Part shown: positions 5,269-5,271 of the stretch, one piece after another
Numbering within the stretch: the stretch's first letter is position 1
How the letters are laid out: every line of letters starts with the position of its first letter
From: Desulfobacterales bacterium
Lineage (GTDB): Bacteria > Desulfobacterota > Desulfobacteria > Desulfobacterales > JAFDCJ01
NCBI GenBank assembly: GCA_029932495.1
Contig: JAOZPY010000233.1
Span: forward strand, 1-5,271
DNA: 5,271 nt
Direction: 5' to 3'
Notes under the pieces: model-generated
The model's input: only the letters and a program-made list of their open reading frames with translations
Database searches by the model: none
What the model was told of the DNA's origin: nothing
Program-made: the position numbers and the translations under genes

Positions 5269-5271
5269 CTT

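Overview
The window looks like a piece of chromosome from a Gram-negative, GC-moderate, metabolically versatile bacterium. The style fits Desulfobacterota (the former Deltaproteobacteria): a long soluble multi-PAS sensor kinase with an AIAHDFNN-like H box, GC-rich codon third positions and AT-rich gaps. This assignment is inference from style, not from a marker gene. No RNA gene, mobile element or CRISPR array is visible.

Layout, left to right. (1) Positions 1-1285, minus strand: the N-terminal 428 residues of a sensor histidine kinase with three PAS domains. It runs off the left edge just after its phospho-acceptor histidine. (2) Positions 1286-1599: a 314-base gap holding an extended -10 promoter candidate for the kinase, an imperfect inverted repeat, and a hairpin plus T-rich tract that would end transcription arriving from the right. 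(3) Positions 1600-3915, minus strand: a compact operon read in the order LsrF-type aldolase/thiolase, zinc-dependent medium-chain dehydrogenase, VOC-fold metalloprotein. The first two genes overlap by one base (TAATG) and the third follows after about 40 bases. (4) Positions 3916-4126: a divergent control region with a TTGACA-led promoter for the operon, a perfect 6-5-6 palindrome, a repeated 8-mer and a weaker promoter candidate for the rightward gene. (5) Positions 4127-5074, plus strand: a PLP-dependent serine/threonine dehydratase or serine racemase-type enzyme. (6) Positions 5075-5271: no convincing gene, with a small hairpin plus T6 terminator candidate at the right edge.

How the genes may work together. 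The three minus-strand enzymes look like a small catabolic module: a dehydrogenase, a metal-dependent isomerase/epimerase or lyase of the VOC superfamily, and a Schiff-base C-C bond cleaving enzyme. The first gene is strikingly similar to LsrF of the autoinducer-2 operon, yet none of the other lsr genes (kinase, LsrG isomerase, transporter) is in view. The pathway is therefore either a different one that uses an LsrF-like enzyme or a rearranged AI-2-type route. The dehydratase diverges from a shared control region, which suggests but does not prove co-regulation. The substrate cannot be read from the sequence.
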